NCBI GenBank assembly: GCA_025594325.1
Contig: JANHCV010000006.1
Location: forward strand, 1,054,001-1,118,000
Origin: Blastocladiella emersonii ATCC 22665
Lineage: Eukaryota > Blastocladiomycota > Blastocladiomycetes > Blastocladiales > Blastocladiaceae
Length of the DNA stretch: 64,000 nt
Direction of reading: 5' to 3'
A program made the position numbers and the translations under genes. Every line of letters begins with the position of its first letter. Positions within the stretch are counted from its first letter, which is position 1. Of this stretch, positions 62,308 through 64,000 are shown one piece after another. The notes below the pieces were generated by a model that saw nothing but the letters and a program-made list of their open reading frames with translations, made no database searches and was not told the origin of the DNA.

Positions 62308-64000
62308 ATGGGGGCCCGCCGCACGGCCATCGCGCCCATCGTCAACAGCAAGCAGCGCCGCGTCACCTTCGCCAAGCGCAAGAACGGCCTGATGAAGAAG
62401 GCGTGGGAGCTGTCGGTGCTGTGCAGCGCAGAGTGTCTGATCGTGCTCCGCGACGTGCGCGGCCGCGTCTTCCGCTTCTCGGCCTCCTTCAAGCCAGAGA
62501 CGCTCGCCGCCTGCACCAGCGCCGCCGGCGGCGCCCGCCTCGCCCGCACCCGCGAGCCCACGCTGCTCGCGCCGCGCCCGCACGACGGCGACCCCGACGA
62601 GTTCATTGCCCGCATCGCCGCCGGCCGCGCCGGGCCCATTGCCGAGTCGCGCCTACCCGCCTACGTACGTTGCACGCCGTGCTGCGCGTTGCGCGCTGGG
62701 CGCCGTGCCTTCGGTGTGAAACGGAACGGGGTCCGCTAACGCGCGTTCGCGTTGAAACGCTCGCTGTGATCACACCCGTCTAGTACGACCGTGGGAACCC
62801 GCCCACCGCCAACCCCGCCGACGTCGCCGCCGCCGTCGCACGCGGCCTCGGCGCCGAGGAGGAGCACGAGGAGGAAGAGGAGGACGAGGAACCCGAGGAG
62901 GATGACGACGACGACGAGTTTGACGACGAGGAGGACGACGAGGCCGCGCCGCCCGCCGCAAAGAGCACTCGCGCTGCCGCCGCTGCGGGCAAGAAGCGCG
63001 CCGCGCCCGCTGCCCGTGCTGCCGCCGCCCCCGCCAAGGGCCGGAAACGGAAATCGTCGGGCACCGGTGCCGGCGCCGCACCCATTACGGCGTCCGCGCC
63101 GATGCTGCCGACGCTCACCGTGACGGCCCCGCCACCCGTCGCCACCGCCGACCTGCCCCTCTCGCACTCCATCTTCGCCTCCAACGTGCCGCTCACGCGC
63201 TCGGGCTCGCTCGCCCGTCGCCGCGCTGCTGCTGCCGCCGCTGCTGCTGCGGCGGCGTCCGCGGCGGCCGCCAACGCGCACGCTGGATCGCCGTCGTTCC
63301 ACCCGAGCGCGGCCAACCTCTCGCTCGCACACGCCATCCCGGGCCTCGCTCCGCCCATCAAGCACAACATCTCGCGCGTCGGCCGCCGCAAGGTGAGTCT
63401 GCGCCGCCGCACTAGTGCGCGGACTGCCGCTGCCATGGCCCAGATGCACCAGCAGCAGCAGTACGCGCTCCACCACCACCAGCAGCAACAGCAGCAACAT
63501 CACCAGCAGCCCTTCTACCCGGGCTCGTACCAGGGCAACGGCGGCGCCCCCGGGTTCGGCATAAACCCGCTCCCCGCCATGACGCCCGATGGCCTCGGCC
63601 TCGTCTCGCAACCGTCCTCGCAGGAGCACCAGATCGACTCGATGCTCGCCCTGCCCAACGTGTTCGGGTCCGCGCCGACCACCTCGGTCCCGCAGATCGT
63701 GACCTCGGCGCCCGCCGCCGAACCGCGCCGCCCGCAGTTCGACGAGGCCAACCTGCGCGCCGAGGCCCAGCTCGTCGCCAATTACTACGCCAACCAGTCC
63801 GGGTCCGCGCCCGTGGTCCGCGGCGACCAGCCCGCCGCGACGGGCGCGCAGGGGCTCGGGCGCCGCGGTACCATTCGGTCCGCGAGCGGCCCGCTCGACC
63901 GCCGCCCGTCCAAGCGCCCGCGCACCTCCACCGTGCCGCCCGCCGCCTCGACCTCGGGCAGCGGCAGCGGCGGTAGCGGCGACCATATGCTCGGGTCCTC
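62308..64000 (+). CDS. MEF2-type MADS-box transcription factor (3' end outside window)
   Basis: Exon 1 (62308-62664) and exon 2 (62784 to the window end) flank a 119-nt GTACGT...CTAG intron; the gene continues past 64000. Residues 1-60 are a MADS domain: RRVTFAKRKNGLMKKAWELS and VLCSAECLIVL. The ARRTAIAPIVN start and FRFSAS end fit the MEF2/Rlm1/Smp1 subclass rather than the Mcm1/SRF subclass. The DNA-binding Arg/Lys are present, although position 3 is Ala where MEF2 proteins have Arg. Exon 2 holds an acidic block (EEEHEEEEEDEEPEEDDDDDE), basic clusters, Ala runs and Gln/His runs, typical of a fungal Rlm1-like activation region. Yeast Rlm1 is the MAP-kinase target for cell-wall stress; the same role is plausible. 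An in-frame 51-nt GTGAGT...CAG segment (63393-63443) may be a further intron. Confidence 0.85.

Noticed and set aside
1-64000. tRNA, rRNA and transposon genes.
   Set aside because: No internal B-box-like GGTTCRANNCC in a convincing context, no rRNA motif and no transposase or integrase was seen by eye; a covariance-model scan could still reveal a tRNA. The reverse transcriptase at 37324-41098 has telomerase-specific T and E motifs and is not a retroelement.

Overview
This is nuclear DNA from a GC-rich, intron-containing fungus, most likely a basidiomycetous yeast. The evidence is short spliceosomal introns (mostly 53-80 nt, donors usually GTACGN, CTGAC/CTAAC-type branch sites, TAG/CAG acceptors), strong G/C preference at third codon positions, and fungal versions of eukaryotic genes: telomerase reverse transcriptase, the Pol III subunit Rpc31, Dop1, haspin, a Siw14-type phosphatase, an inositol polyphosphate multikinase and a MEF2-type MADS factor. 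Placement in Tremellomycetes/Trichosporonales is inference from gene style, not demonstrated. No tRNA, rRNA, CRISPR array or transposon was recognised. All splicing was worked out by hand from splice signals and phase.

Left arm (1-24.2 kb), mostly lineage-specific and membrane genes: a five-exon orphan with an in-frame TAG (1892-4331); a TATA-driven Gln/Ser repeat protein (4836-5816); a possible F-box-like orphan; a metacaspase-fold protein that has lost both catalytic residues and carries eight DxDxDG calcium-loop repeats (7740-9231); a small two-TM protein; a PhoD-like phosphatase (10604-12652); a CHASE/PAS histidine-kinase-like protein with degenerate catalytic boxes (13415-16319), convergent with a 7-TM protein (16425-17531); and two divergently transcribed ABCA-type half transporters sharing a 469-bp promoter (17983-24248).

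Middle (24.7-42.2 kb), chromosome and signalling genes: haspin kinase with a long repeat-rich N-terminus; a glycine-rich RRM protein with an 832-nt GC-AG intron; a 3-kb gene-poor stretch ahead of a C2H2 zinc-finger gene; a Siw14-like phosphatase head-to-head with an inositol polyphosphate multikinase; TERT, starting 16 nt after the multikinase stop codon; and Rpc31.

Right arm (42.6-64 kb), housekeeping and surface genes: Dop1, mitochondrial bL34, a GPI-anchored Cys protein, a six-BRCT Brc1/Rtt107-like DNA-damage protein, a Thr-rich secreted repeat protein, a CDADC1-like deaminase, Sgd1/NOM1, and a MADS-box factor cut by the window end. The strongest leads are the pseudo-metacaspase/calcium-repeat fusion, the pseudo-histidine kinase, the Gln/Ser repeat protein, the paired inositol-phosphate genes, and the long intron in the RRM gene.
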